Source: Ursus arctos
Taxonomy: Eukaryota > Chordata > Mammalia > Carnivora > Ursidae
Direction: 5' to 3'
DNA: 64,000 nt
NCBI RefSeq assembly: GCF_023065955.2
Contig: NW_026622985.1
Span: 69,429,931 to 69,493,930, forward strand
Of this stretch, positions 1-10,395 are shown one piece after another. The position numbers and the translations under genes were made by a program. Below the pieces are notes generated by a model. That model was given only the letters and a program-made list of their open reading frames with translations. It ran no database searches and was not told the DNA's origin. Position 1 is the stretch's first letter. Every line of letters starts with the position of its first letter.

Positions 1-1000
1 CTCTCGCTTTTGGATAATTTTAGAACCATTTATTTGAGGCACAGAAACTTATCGCTATTTTAAGAAAGTACTGATATTTACTTTAGAATGCAATGTGCAT
101 TATGGTTTAAAGTTTATTTCTAATTAGAGCACAGCAAAATAGATAGTTTCCAAGAGGAAAAATACATTCCCCCCCAAGTTGCTTTCATCATTTTTGAACC
201 CTGCTAAGCATTTTTAATAGATATGTGCCCTTAGCTCATCTTTTGCATGCTAACAATTTCATCTGAATACCAATATAGACACAAAATAAACGATTGTTTC
301 CTGCCAGAGGTATCTGCAGAAGAAATCTTGGAGTAAAACATTGTCTTTGCAGCTCATTGTGTCTCTAATTAGAGTGGAAGGAGGCAGAAGCTTGCTGGTG
401 TCAGTCTGTGTTTAGCATGCCCTGGAGCCTCAAACTCCTGTGGGTATCAAAGTGCACTAATTAAATGAGGGGTCCACAATACGGCACTAAACATCAGAGT
501 GCGAGAAAGAGTCCAGTGTCCTCAGTGCCTTTGAGAATCCGTGGCCCACGCTAATTACCCATTGTTGAATTGACTTTCCATTCTGTGAGGAATGAATGGT
601 TCCACTCTCCCTCCTCCCTCCCCCCTCCCCCTTTCTATTTTACCATCTTTGCTTTGGCCGCCTAATTAATCTTATGGAAATCTCCCGAAGCCAGATTCCA
701 GCAAGGTTGCCCCGATGTTTATAATTTGATTTGTGATGATAAAAGTGAAGGCACCCGGTGATGGAACAGTGTCATTTTCAACACTCTTGAGAATCGAAGA
801 GGCTATCAATCTTTCCCACGTGCACGGCAAACTGATATCCTAGAAAATTAACTTCAATTAATAACAGAAATCCCCAGACACATGGGAAAGTGGAGCTGCT
901 TTGAAAGAGAACCTTCAAAGATGTCTGTGGACTGTCTTTTATATGCAGACCTTTTTTATACAAGAGATCCTCAATGAGGAGATACATATGTGTGGGTATT
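1..1000. promoter_or_regulatory. Candidate enhancer-like unique block with five CTAATTA sites
   Basis: No repeat or coding signal is visible. The heptamer CTAATTA occurs at 120-126, 365-371, 457-463, 551-557 and 662-668; the first two extend to the palindrome CTAATTAG. At this base composition about 0.2 copies (both strands) would be expected in 670 bp. TAATTA is the core site of many homeodomain factors (LHX, DLX, PRRX, EMX types). A pyrimidine tract at 605-635 lies between the last two sites. Clustered homeodomain cores in non-repetitive AT-rich DNA are typical of developmental enhancers. That this is one is inference; conservation was not tested. Confidence 0.35.
609..631 (-). other. G-quadruplex motif on the minus strand
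   Basis: Four C-runs on the plus strand (609-611, 616-618, 620-625, 627-631) with loops of 4, 1 and 1 bases satisfy the G3+N1-7 rule on the minus strand. It lies inside the CTAATTA cluster. Folding is not shown. Confidence 0.5.
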
Positions 1001-4000
1001 TGTGCTTTTTTTTTTTTCCAATATTATTTTCAGGGAGGTATGGTATCTTTCATACTGGTGTAGAAAGAATTTAACCAAAGTTCTCTAGGTTTATATCAAA
1101 GCATTCCTGTCTTTAAACTCCAACATTTGGTGTCTTTTTTTCTTTTGAACTGAGGAGCAATGCGATTTTACACATCATTTGAAAACTTTTCTCCTCATCC
1201 ATTAAGGCTCTATGTGGGCAATCAACATCTTAAATTTAATAACAAAGTACACATGAATGTACAAACATCATAGATAAAACTCACTAAAATTGATGACAGG
1301 AAAGTGTTCAACAGAAGCTGCCCAACGTAGTAATAGCTAGGTTGAACAGGAATAAAAGTCGTATATCAAATATTACTTGATTTAACACAAGTCTCCTCTC
1401 TGTATGTTTAATTATATGCTCCGATTGTGCATTATACATTTTTTAAAAAGCAGGCAGTTATTCTTGGACAGCACGATTTCAGTTTATTCATTAAAAGATT
1501 TATAATATTTTATCATGACCCCCGGAATGAATGCAACAACCAGCATAGTCTCACAGATCAGTGCCTAATTCTGTCCCCCCCCTTACCCTCTTCTCCTTTA
1601 TTCGCTTCTTTCTCTGCTTCTATTTCTACTTATCTTTTTCTTTATTTTCTCTTTAAAAGTCTTTAGGTTACTAAAACATGATTTTCAAATTAAAAGAAAC
1701 ATAATTCTCACCAATAAATAGCAAGCACCGGTCCATGTTTTATTTAATTTAGCAGTGAGGGAAGCAACAGGATGGCAAAGCTAGATCAGGAAAGATGAGG
1801 AACTGGGCTTGCATACAGTTGTTGAAATAAGGATGGTGAAATAAGATTAGGAAATTACAAAATGGATTATTCCCATGGATCAAGGAATATGTAACCTTTA
1901 GACTTAAATTTTCCACTGGACAGAAAAGAAAATTACCACACCTTAGTTTCCTAAAAGTCAACTTCTTACTTTTCAGAGTTACAAGATGCCTGGCTCTAGT
2001 CAAGTGTGGATTCTAAATAAAACAAAGTTACATTCCCAGAGAAAAATCAGATGATCCTCGCTCAGCCTCAGGCAATCTTGTTGGATAATTCTCTAGCATG
2101 ACATTAAGGAAACACAATTATTTTTCTATTTCCAAATTTGTGAATAATTCTCTTTAACAAGGTGAATACACTCACTACTTTGTCAAAGTCAAAGCAGGAG
2201 GACACAGAGATTCTAAATTTGATTCTAAAACCAAAAGAAACAAAAAAAGAAAAAGAAAAGAAAAGAAAAGAAAAAAGGAAAAGAAATGAAAAAGATTGGT
2301 TAAGTTTGTTGTAAAATTTAAAATTATTATTGGAATTATTACCACATGATTGATTTTATTTTGTACTATTTCATATTCTTATTAATGGTCCTGGGAATGT
2401 GGAATTAACAGGGGGATCTCATGGAGTCAGTGAATTGCATTGTTGAACCATACTACCTCAACTACTAATGTGCTGGATTTGGATTTGGATTGGCTGAAAG
2501 TTTATTTCTACCCTTGATAACTACGAACACTTACTTAAAAAAAGTAGAATTTGATCTAAGTAAAAATTCCACATATTAAAGTAGGGGTAGTGATATACCT
2601 TGTAAGTTTTCACTGACATGTTAAAGTTAATATTCTGAATTATCTAGCAAGTAATTAAAAATTACTTTTGCAAAAAGAAAGGAGTATTATCAACCTTAAG
2701 ATTTTGAATTCCATACATTAATTGTATATTCCTTAAATCACAGCTGAATGCTAAATTAGGTGTCAGAATTGACCATTTTTATGCTTTTTCTACCAGAAGT
2801 CTGGAAATTCTTTGACAAGCAAAAACATTCTTTGCTATCATTTTCTTATACTTATGTTGTCTTTAGCATGTATAACATCAACAACAATGATTTTCAGAAA
2901 TGACTTAAGATGAACTTTAATTCACTTCTTAAAAAATACTAGTCATTTTTTGGAAATATTATTTTCTTCTAAACAGATGGAAACATTATTTCCAGCACAT
3001 TTTTATTGTACACAATTCAGTTACAAAGTACTGCTTAATCTCATGCTCTATGGTATGCTAATAATTATAAATAGGATTTTTTCCCTCTGAAATAAACATT
3101 TTCTTATTATGATTGGTTTTAATAAAGTGGAAAGAACCAAGACTGAGAATAAACCAGAAGTATCATGCAGATTCACGAATACTATTAACTTGATTATGCA
3201 AAATCTGTCCATGGACACTCTTATGTAGAAAGAGACAATGAAATAAAAGTGTTTATCTATGTATTATTAGGATTAATATAAACTTTATCTGAGCAATTGT
3301 ATTGTGAAAGTCTAAAGGTGATATTGAAATTATCAAAGCATTATACAAAATGTCAAGAATGTGAGAACCAGAAATCGTGATGAATGTCAAAAGAATGTTT
3401 ACTCTGGGTGATATTAGGCCATGTGCCATGGCTAGCACATGGGTAAAAAAAAATCGCCTATGAACAGGGTGATGTTTGAAAACATATCTTCAAAAGCTAC
3501 TTCTTATCATCTATGGTTCATTATTTTTAAGATAGATGTTCGGGGCTGTACTTATACTCCCCAAAAGGCAATTAAGAATAGGAAATATATTTTTACCAAA
3601 TATAAAACCCACATTAATTCAGTTTTTGCAGAACTGCATAAAAATCCTAACGTCCCAGGTAGGGTTGTATTATTTTACCGTATCTCCTGGTTAGAACTAA
3701 AAGGATCATTTCCAGATCCAGTGGGTTTCCCATTTTGCCAGCACTGGGCTACCTCTACATGGCATGATTAGCTCTCATCTTAGAAATTGTTTAACACATT
3801 GCAAGTTAAATAAAAAGGAACTGGATGATGTAATAAATGTTTTATATTCAATAAGATAATCATCATATTTCATACATTCATTCTTAGAGAGTGCCTGTTT
3901 CCATCCTTCAGAAATGACCTGCGAGTCGTCAAGCAATAATGTTAACTCTATATGGGCTTTATTCTTTGCTCAGTTAATCACACATTCAATTTACCTATCT

Positions 4001-4551
4001 TCCTGCCCATGTGCATTATAATGCAAATCAATTCAAGTAGAGATGTGAGAGCTTAGGAAGCCTGGCCTGGCGAGCAAGCTTCCTTTATTTCTTGCCTTAG
4101 AGCTAGCCAACCTCCGGAGATGAAGATGAGCTTAATTAGAATTATAGAAGGATTTAAAAGTCAGTTAAAAAAATAGAAAACTATTCAAACTGAATATTCA
4201 GTTGGCAACAAAGTCGAAGAAAGCCTTAGCTCCTAGTGTCCAAACATCTCAACCCTCAAAGGGTCAGAGGACAGTCTTTAAGGGAAAGCTATTCCTGGCA
4301 CTCACTGCAGTCTTCCCCAGGAAGAAAAGTATTAAACAAGTTCCATGCTATTTGCCACGTGGCAGTCAGGAGAGCAAACAGGGGGCACTTTTCACCCTGT
4401 TGCAGCCCAGGTCTAGTCCCTTCAGGCCCCACACCCCAGGGCTGTGATACACAACACTACAGGTTCTAAAGACCTAGGAGGCCCAGGAGATAGCAGCGCA
4501 AGTGCAGCAGAGTCGAAGAATCTCAAATCCAGCTCAAGGGAACCACTTCTG
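1001..4551. other. Mostly unique AT-rich DNA, no gene seen
   Basis: No repeat family was recognised apart from a poly-T run near 1005-1018, a pyrimidine-rich stretch at 1572-1658 and the A/AAAAG tract listed separately. Open frames (for example 3439-3771 plus, 110 codons; 4202-4447 plus) have no domain, no splice context and unremarkable composition. An octamer ATGCAAAT at 4021-4028 and a further TAATTAG near 4134 lie in a unique, enhancer-like stretch at 3890-4200. Confidence 0.5.
2228..2295 (+). repeat. (AAAAG)n simple repeat
   Basis: A tract of A-runs broken by single G, with several AAAAG units around 2250-2272. It could be a decayed poly-A tail, but no element body precedes it that I can recognise. 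Confidence 0.8.
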
Positions 4552-5165
4552 ATGTTGAATTTTACTCAATGTTGAAATTTACCCAAGCACAATACTCCTG
4601 GAAGATAGCGAAGGTTAGACAAGCCCCTCCCACTTGCGTTCTGGAGATTTAGCTAGGACTCGCCGCACCCGCCCCATCCCCTGTTTACCTAGAACGGGTC
4701 AGACACCAACCCTCCAAATTCCATTGTTTCACCTCATAAGGCATTAGCTAAGCTGCTTGTTCCCATGGACCAATCAGGAAAAAATGATGGTTTAATCAAC
4801 ATTTGATTAAGCTTCTGGGGCCCTGAATTTTGACCCACCCTCATCCTGTACCAGCATACCACTCCTCATGAGAACAGATGGTCTGCGTGGGAAACATTCT
4901 CTGATCAGCTCTCAGATCATGCCCCTCTCCTATCCCACTCTGCCCCAACCAGTTGTTTAACTCAATATAAAATAAAACTTTTTTTGCCAAATCCTTGAGG
5001 GTCTCACAGTCACAGTGTTCTCCCTGACTAGTAGCCCCTTTCCCTCCTCTTGCAATAAACATTTTTAATAAAGTCTTGCCTTGGTAAGTCTGGATTTGTT
5101 TTTTATTTGACAAATCCTACCAATGTCCAGGGACCTTGAAAGCTTTTGGTGCGGTCCTCACTCAG
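4552..5165 (+). mobile_element. Solo LTR-like retroviral sequence (ERV1 type), partial flank
   Basis: The stretch is laid out like a long terminal repeat. There is a GC-richer U3 with a CCAAT box at 4770-4774. An AT-rich TATA-like box follows at 4964-4977. Two AATAAA signals lie at 5054-5059 and 5067-5072, about 90-100 bases after the TATA, as expected at the end of R. A GT/T-rich stretch follows. Just beyond, near 5135-5165, 'ttttggtgcggtcctcactc' resembles a primer-binding region. The start at a TG near 4552 and the exact 3' end are guesses. No gag, pol or env follows, so it is a solo or largely deleted copy. Family not identified; class I is inferred from layout. Confidence 0.55.
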
Positions 5166-6539
5166 GGATTGAACTTTCCCAGATTCCCAATAGTGAACTT
5201 CTAAAAGAACTTCTAGATTTGTGTTTCCAAAACCTGAGCACACATTTCTGCAAAGTAAGCTTTATGTGGCCAACCATTATAGGGAACTAATTTTATCAAT
5301 GACTTGGCAGGAGGGATATTTTTGTATTTTTAAAAGCTGTAATCGCATTTCTACAAAAGCAAAATCTACAGAATTCTAGTCAGGCAGGCCAGTCTAAAGA
5401 ACTTTAGTAAAATAATTTAAAAAATCTAAAATAATCATATGAATGAAATGATCGCTCATGGTGGAAACCAATAATACAGTATTGTAGTCATATCAAAGTG
5501 AAGGGGGCATCAAAATGGAGGTAAATTCACATGCTGATGTAAACTTTTCAAGATCTTCTTCACCCTGGGAGCTGGAAGCTAGATCGGGCTGAGAATCTGG
5601 TTTTTGATAACTGAGTTTATAACGTAATAAACTGGTGGTTTCACTCATTTTGTTTACACACATAAATGAATACACACACTACACACAATTATTGCCTCCC
5701 CTAATTTAGTTTAACTTCTGGCACAATTGTTCTGAACATATAGGAATAGAGTATCCAAGGCTCCATATAATTTTAATAGCACCAATAATCCTGTTTATAT
5801 AAATGTACTTATATCAGTCTTTACTTACCCTATAAAAGGTGTGATTATGCCTAAATTAAATTTCCAACAGTGAACATATATGAGTTCATAAAATCAGACA
5901 GAATATATGCTATGCCCAGTTTATTAAAATATAAAACAAAAGAATAAGAGAAATTCCAAACAATGGGAAATCCAGGGTTATGTCAGATCAGATGCTCTCT
6001 TCTAGGCTCCTAACAATGAACGTGATAATGAAGATGAGGTTAACTCGCCCCAATAATAATTAATTTATCAATGGTAAAGAGTCACTTCCATTTAAAAAGA
6101 TATAGGATATACCTAGACACCTATTTAAAGTGTGTATTTCATGATTCTGAGGCTAAAAGGTTGAAACTTTGGTCTTTTTCACATGAAACTATCCTGAACA
6201 ATAACTGCCCTGAAGCATTTCTCTTTTAAGGGATCTTCAAGTTTGGAAGAAAAATCGCTAGAATGTTTTATAACAGCAGAGAGCTTGATGGAAGAAATGA
6301 CATTACAGCATAATCAAACATGCCGATAAAGCATGGCTTGGCAGTCCACAAGGGAAAGAGGGCTTTAAGGATATAGACCAAGAAGACTAGGAGGTACCTG
6401 CTGGTCCTGGGGAAGGGGTTAGAGGGCGGGGGGAGAGGGGAGGAAGTGGGGGTGGTGGGAAGGCACACCCCAGAGACACAGACCCCTTGTGCAGCCCAAA
6501 GACTGAGACTTATGAGAAGATGAGAAAATGCGTCCTTTC
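5166..6539. other. Unique or unassigned DNA
   Basis: No gene seen. The last 250 bases (about 6290-6539) may already belong to the 5' untranslated region of the old L1 that follows, but I cannot place that boundary. The minus-strand 92-codon frame here is proline/leucine-rich only because it reads the G-rich tract. Confidence 0.4.
6424..6459 (+). other. G-quadruplex motif
   Basis: G-runs at 6424-6426, 6428-6433, 6437-6440, 6448-6452 and 6457-6459 fit the four-run G3+N1-7 pattern several ways. G-rich tracts are common in L1 untranslated regions, and this one lies just upstream of a recognised L1 piece. Confidence 0.6.
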
Positions 6540-7002
6540 CCCACATCCTGCCACCAAGCTAATAAGACCTCAGTAACAAAAACAGCAGAGTATAGCCTGG
6601 AGACCTGTGAGAGGCAGACTTTTTCTGAGAATCAGCACAAAAGGAAGCACCAAAACCAAGCAGGGAGACAACAATTAAGTGACAAAGCGATGGAAAGAAT
6701 TTGAAGCCTCTGATGCCCACAGTTACAACGAACATAAAATATAGCCCAACTATTGGCCAGGTAAACATAAATCTTCACACTGAACACAGGTTTACCTTAG
6801 TTTCTACTGCTCTGTACAAAGTGCTTTGCTCTTAACAATAAATTACAAGGCACGCCAAAAGACAAGAAAAACAAAGGCTGAAGAGATAGGGCAATCATCA
6901 GAACCACATGCAGATATGACAGAGATGTTAGAATAATCAGACAGGGATTTAAACATGATTATGAATATTATGTTAAAAGTTCTAAAGGAATGTGAAAAGA
7001 TT
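6540..7002 (+). mobile_element. Old L1 (L1M type), 5'UTR/ORF1 start, piece 1 of 3
   Basis: The stretch at 6875-7000, reading 'gagatagggcaatcatcaga' and on through 'gacagggatttaaacatga', is recognisable as the region around the start of ORF1 in ancient mammalian L1 families. The same element resumes after an inserted LTR at 7243 and after a SINE nest at 7839. It is heavily diverged and has no open frame. The 5' limit is uncertain. Confidence 0.65.
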
Positions 7003-7242
7003 AACTGAGGCATATTAAAATGTTTAAGAGTTTATTTGAGTAATAATCAATTCCAATCAGGCAGCGCCAAACCGGAAGTGGTAAGGAGTGCTCCACTGCC
7101 AGGAGCTCAGGGAGAGAATTTTAAAGAGAAAAGGCATCAGCCAAGCACGGAAATTATTCTATTGGCTATGTTTGCCTTATTTGGAAAAGCCCCCTTGTTT
7201 AAGTAATTTAACAGGAAAAGGTAGAGAACAAGTAAGACTAGT
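7003..7242 (-). mobile_element. Antisense LTR fragment inserted in the L1
   Basis: On the minus strand the last 60 bases carry an AATAAA signal (complement near 7030-7035) followed by a tail ending in '...gcctcagtta', the look of an ERV1-class LTR R/U5 end. The flanking L1 sequence is interrupted here and resumes at 7243, so the LTR inserted into the L1. A CCAAT-like box (minus strand, near 7160) lies upstream. Family not assigned; a 5' part of U3 may be missing. Confidence 0.5.
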
Positions 7243-7388
7243 TGGGTAATATCAATAAAGAGATGGAAGCCATAACAAAGGGTCAAAAGTAAATGCCAGA
7301 AATCAAAAATACAGAAGCAGAAATGAAGAATGCTGGGGTTGGGCACACAGAGACTCAACACAGATGAGGAAAGAATCAGGGAGCTTTA
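7243..7388 (+). mobile_element. Old L1 ORF1 region, piece 2 of 3
   Basis: It contains the ORF1 coiled-coil-encoding phrases of old L1 ('gagatggaagcc', 'aaatgccagaaatcaaaaat', 'gaggaaagaatcagggagct'). It is continuous in the consensus with piece 1 and piece 3. The last 8 bases, gagcttta (7381-7388), are the left copy of a SINE target-site duplication. Confidence 0.7.
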
Positions 7389-7830
7389 GGGGTGTGGGGT
7401 GGCTCAGTCACTTAAGCATCTGACTCTTGATTTTGGCTCAGGTCAAGATCTCAGGGTCTGATCTCAGGGTCGTGAGATCAAGCCCCACATTGGGCTCTAT
7501 GCTGGGCATGGAGCCTGCTTAAGATTCTCTCTCTCCCTGGGGCACCTGGGTGGCACAGCGGTTAAGCGTCTGCCTTCGGCTCAGGGCGTGATCCCGGCGT
7601 TATGGGATCGAGCCCCACATCAGGCTCCTCTGCTGTGAGCCTGCTTCTTCCTCTCCCACTCCCTCTGCTTGTGTTCCCTCTCTCACTGGCTGTCTCTATC
7701 TCTGTCAAATAAATAATAAAAAATAAAATCCTTAAAAAAAAAAAGATTCTCTCCCTCTCCCTCTTCCCTCCATCCCCACTCCTACACACACTCTCTCTCT
7801 ATATAAATATATATAAAGAAAAACATCGGT
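7389..7830 (+). mobile_element. Can-SINE (older copy) split by a younger SINE
   Basis: The head at 7389-7470 has the carnivore SINE tRNA-derived start (box A region 'ggctcagtcacttaagcatc'). The body runs to about 7538, is interrupted by a second SINE, and resumes near 7745 as the CT-rich region and AT-rich tail to 7830. The flanking 8-bp direct repeat gagcttta (7381-7388 and 7831-7838) is the TSD in the L1. It carries an internal 13-bp duplication (7447-7459 and 7460-7472). Confidence 0.85.
7539..7744 (+). mobile_element. Young Can-SINE inserted within another SINE
   Basis: A nearly complete copy of the young arctoid carnivore SINE: head 'ggggcacctgggtggcacag', middle 'gcgtgatcccggcgttatgg', CT-rich region, then poly-A. 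The host SINE motif 'agattctct' is present on both sides (near 7522 and 7743), which is the TSD. Sequence quality suggests a recent insertion. Confidence 0.9.
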
Positions 7831-7838
7831 GAGCTTTA

Positions 7839-8018
7839 ATTTCAATGGAAATTACCCAAACAGAAACACAAAGAGAAAAACAGAAAATAGAAACAAGAGA
7901 ACATATCTTCAAAAACTCTGGTACAATGTCAAGTCATATAACCTCATCATAGTTGGGACACCAGAAGGAGGAGATAGAGAGAACAGGGCAGAAGAAATAT
8001 TTGAAGAAATATGGCCAA
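7839..8018 (+). mobile_element. Old L1 ORF1 region, piece 3 of 3
   Basis: It continues ORF1 after the SINE nest: phrases such as 'gttgggacaccagaaggagg' and 'gcagaagaaatatttgaaga' are typical of the conserved ORF1 core of old L1s. The L1 match stops at about 8018 and unrelated sequence follows. Confidence 0.7.
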
Positions 8019-8626
8019 GGTTTTTCCATTGCCAGGGGAGCTACCTTAACCAAACTTGAAGTTTTCATCATCTGGGTTTCTGGCAGATGCTTGGAAAGAC
8101 AGGTGACACACCCTGTGGTGTGGAGGGGCAACCCAGACTAGGTAAGGTGTTAACCATGAGAAAGAAAGACACAGTTTGAAAATCTAAGAAGATGTTCAAG
8201 ATTTGTATTTTCAAATATTTGTATAACTAACTTTCATGGGATCACAACCTTTCATGATAGTCTGCAAGGAAACATAACTGACCTTTTTCCAAGGGCAGCA
8301 TTATATTTATTATATGAGGCAGTAAACAAATCTACCTATTTGCAGTCATAGACACTATTTCTATTCTTCCAAGGTTGTTCGTTACACAAACATCCTTGAA
8401 AAGATATTCCAGAACAAAGGCCATCAGGGAGTCTGCTCACAAGTGTTGCAGAGAGATCACTGGAGAACTGTCTACCAAGAAGGATTTACACATGAAAGAT
8501 ACGTGATAGGTCATAATCTGAAAGAAGGACGTGGATCCCACCAAAAGCATCAGCATCTTGATTCAAAGCCTTTTCAGATTCACTCTTAGTGTGTTTAATG
8601 GAAAAGAAGTGTTTGTAAAAACACTT
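8019..8626. other. Unassigned DNA
   Basis: No gene or sure repeat family. Composition is mixed and the sequence could be decayed LTR material. Confidence 0.3.
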
Positions 8627-8640
8627 CTAAAAAAGTAGTT

Positions 8641-8832
8641 TAAAATTTTTTTAATTAATAATTTGACAGAGAGAGAAATAAAGCACAAGCAGGGGGAGCA
8701 GCAGGCAGAGGGAGAGGGAGGAGTAGGCTCCCTACTGAGCAGGGAGCCCCATGTGGGACTACATCCCAGGACTCTGGGATCATGACCTGAGCCGGAGGCA
8801 GACACTTAACCAATGGAGCCATCCAGGCGCCC
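8641..8832 (-). mobile_element. Can-SINE, antisense
   Basis: Poly-T/AT tail on the left, body, and head ending 'ccatccaggcgcccc' on the right. It is flanked by a perfect 14-bp TSD, ctaaaaaagtagtt, at 8627-8640 and 8833-8846. Confidence 0.93.
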
Positions 8833-8846
8833 CTAAAAAAGTAGTT

Positions 8847-9047
8847 CAAATAGTCATTATATTTATAGTTTTAATGAAATGAGAATGATTTTTGAAAGAT
8901 TGTTTTAGAGTTTTAGAAGTCAGTTTTTTTAATGAGGGAAAAAGTGGGACAATGTGGAAAAAAACCCAAAACCTTGGTAAGGAGAACAAGTTTTTGTTTT
9001 CTCTCACTATAAAGACCATCTTTCGAAATTGCTTATTTCAGTTTTTA
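8847..9047. other. Unique spacer between two SINEs
   Basis: AT-rich; nothing recognised. Confidence 0.5.
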
Positions 9048-9064
9048 AAGGCTACACATTTTCA

Positions 9065-9260
9065 TTTTTTTTTAAAGATTTTATTTATTTATTTGACAGA
9101 GAGACAGCCAGTGAGAGAGGGAACACAGGCAGGGGGAGTGGGAGAGGAAGAAGCAGGCTCATAGCGGAGGAGCCTGATGTGGGGCTCGATCCCATAACGC
9201 CGGGATCACGCCCTGAGCCAAAGGCAGATGCTTAACGACTGAGCCACCCAGGCGCCCCAT
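9065..9260 (-). mobile_element. Young Can-SINE, antisense
   Basis: Full-length young carnivore SINE with poly-T at the left. A perfect 17-bp TSD, aaggctacacattttca, lies at 9048-9064 and 9261-9277. The perfect TSD and consensus-like body point to a recent insertion, possibly still polymorphic in the species. Confidence 0.95.
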
Positions 9261-9277
9261 AAGGCTACACATTTTCA

Positions 9278-10229
9278 ATATGTAGCTAAACAGGAGCCAA
9301 ACTCTTGACTTTTAGGTTCATAACTCAAATAAGAACACATGGTCTGTTGAATGAACAGTTTACTATGGAGATTGAATCACTTAAAATCCTAGTTAATTTT
9401 TATAGGATAAAAATTACAATATTTATAATAACAAAAGAAGTCAGTAGTCATGATTCTTCGTGGAAAATGTCCCTAGGTCAAAGGATTGCAGAAATCCCTT
9501 TCTTTCTATGGCCTGATGTGAACAACGTAATCCAGCAATAAAAATACACATTTCGAAATGTCCACCAATAGTAACTTGAAATAATCCCATGTACCTTTTT
9601 GAGGATCTTCTCTCAGTGATGCCAATTATTGTGCTGGGTGTTCACATACTGATGTGAATTCAGGTTCCGCATGTGTTTGATACCAACACAGAGAAAAGAA
9701 ATAGCCTGGCTGTTATATTTGATATATAGTATTAGTTATCTATACATTTTCCAAAATAAGAGCTTCTACCCTTCAAAATCTGTTGAAATCTGAAACCTTT
9801 TAACCACAGTAAAAATGTTTTTAAATTACATTTAGGCATACTACTTATCAAAGAAGGACTCTGTAAAAATGGAAACACTGTCAGTGACTCATTCAAATAA
9901 AAGTACATGTGCTAGCAGCTGAACAATCAATCAATATATATATTTAGCAAGAGCTAGTAGGTTGTAGGTACTATGCAAGGAGCTGAACAAAAACTATTTA
10001 CCATGTATGAAAGATATTACCTTGTGTTTCACTATCACTGAAATTCAGTTACCTTGTCTATAGAATTCAAATCAGAAAAAGGATGCTATGTTTCTTCCAA
10101 GTCTTGGGTTCTTTGCCCCCAGGTATGTACCTGACCTGACCTTAGGTGCCATATTAGTCCGTCCAAATTGTATGAAGTCATCAGTGTTTTTATTTAGTAC
10201 CCTTCCATCTGCCCATTGTTCTCCCCCAT
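9278..10229. other. Unique AT-rich DNA
   Basis: No gene. A stretch at about 9925-10000 ('gtaggtactatgcaaggagc') weakly resembles the MIR/L2 3' end, too weak to annotate. Confidence 0.45.
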
Positions 10230-10395
10230 AGAGAGACAGAGAGAGAGAGAGAGAGCACAAGCAGGGTGAGTGGGAGAGGGAGAAGCAGGCTCCGCACTGA
10301 ACAGGGAGCCCGATGTGGGACTCAATCCCAGGACCCTGGGATCATGACCTGAGCCGAAGCAGACACTTAACCAACTGAGCCACCCAGGCTTCCCC
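10230..10395 (-). mobile_element. Can-SINE, antisense, tail-shortened
   Basis: A (GA)n stretch at 10231-10255, then the SINE body and head ending 'ccacccaggcttcccc'. The usual poly-T/AT tail is missing on the left and I see no TSD, so the 3' end seems to have been lost. Confidence 0.88.

Noticed and set aside
3439..3771. 110-codon plus-strand open frame
   Set aside because: No domain, no splice or promoter context and ordinary composition; length is within chance for this window.
7562..7789. Frames reading ERGN.SRGSGRGRSRL...AEEPDVGLDPITPGSRPEPKADA in several places
   Set aside because: These are the antisense translation of the Can-SINE (also at 9029-9235) and not a protein family.
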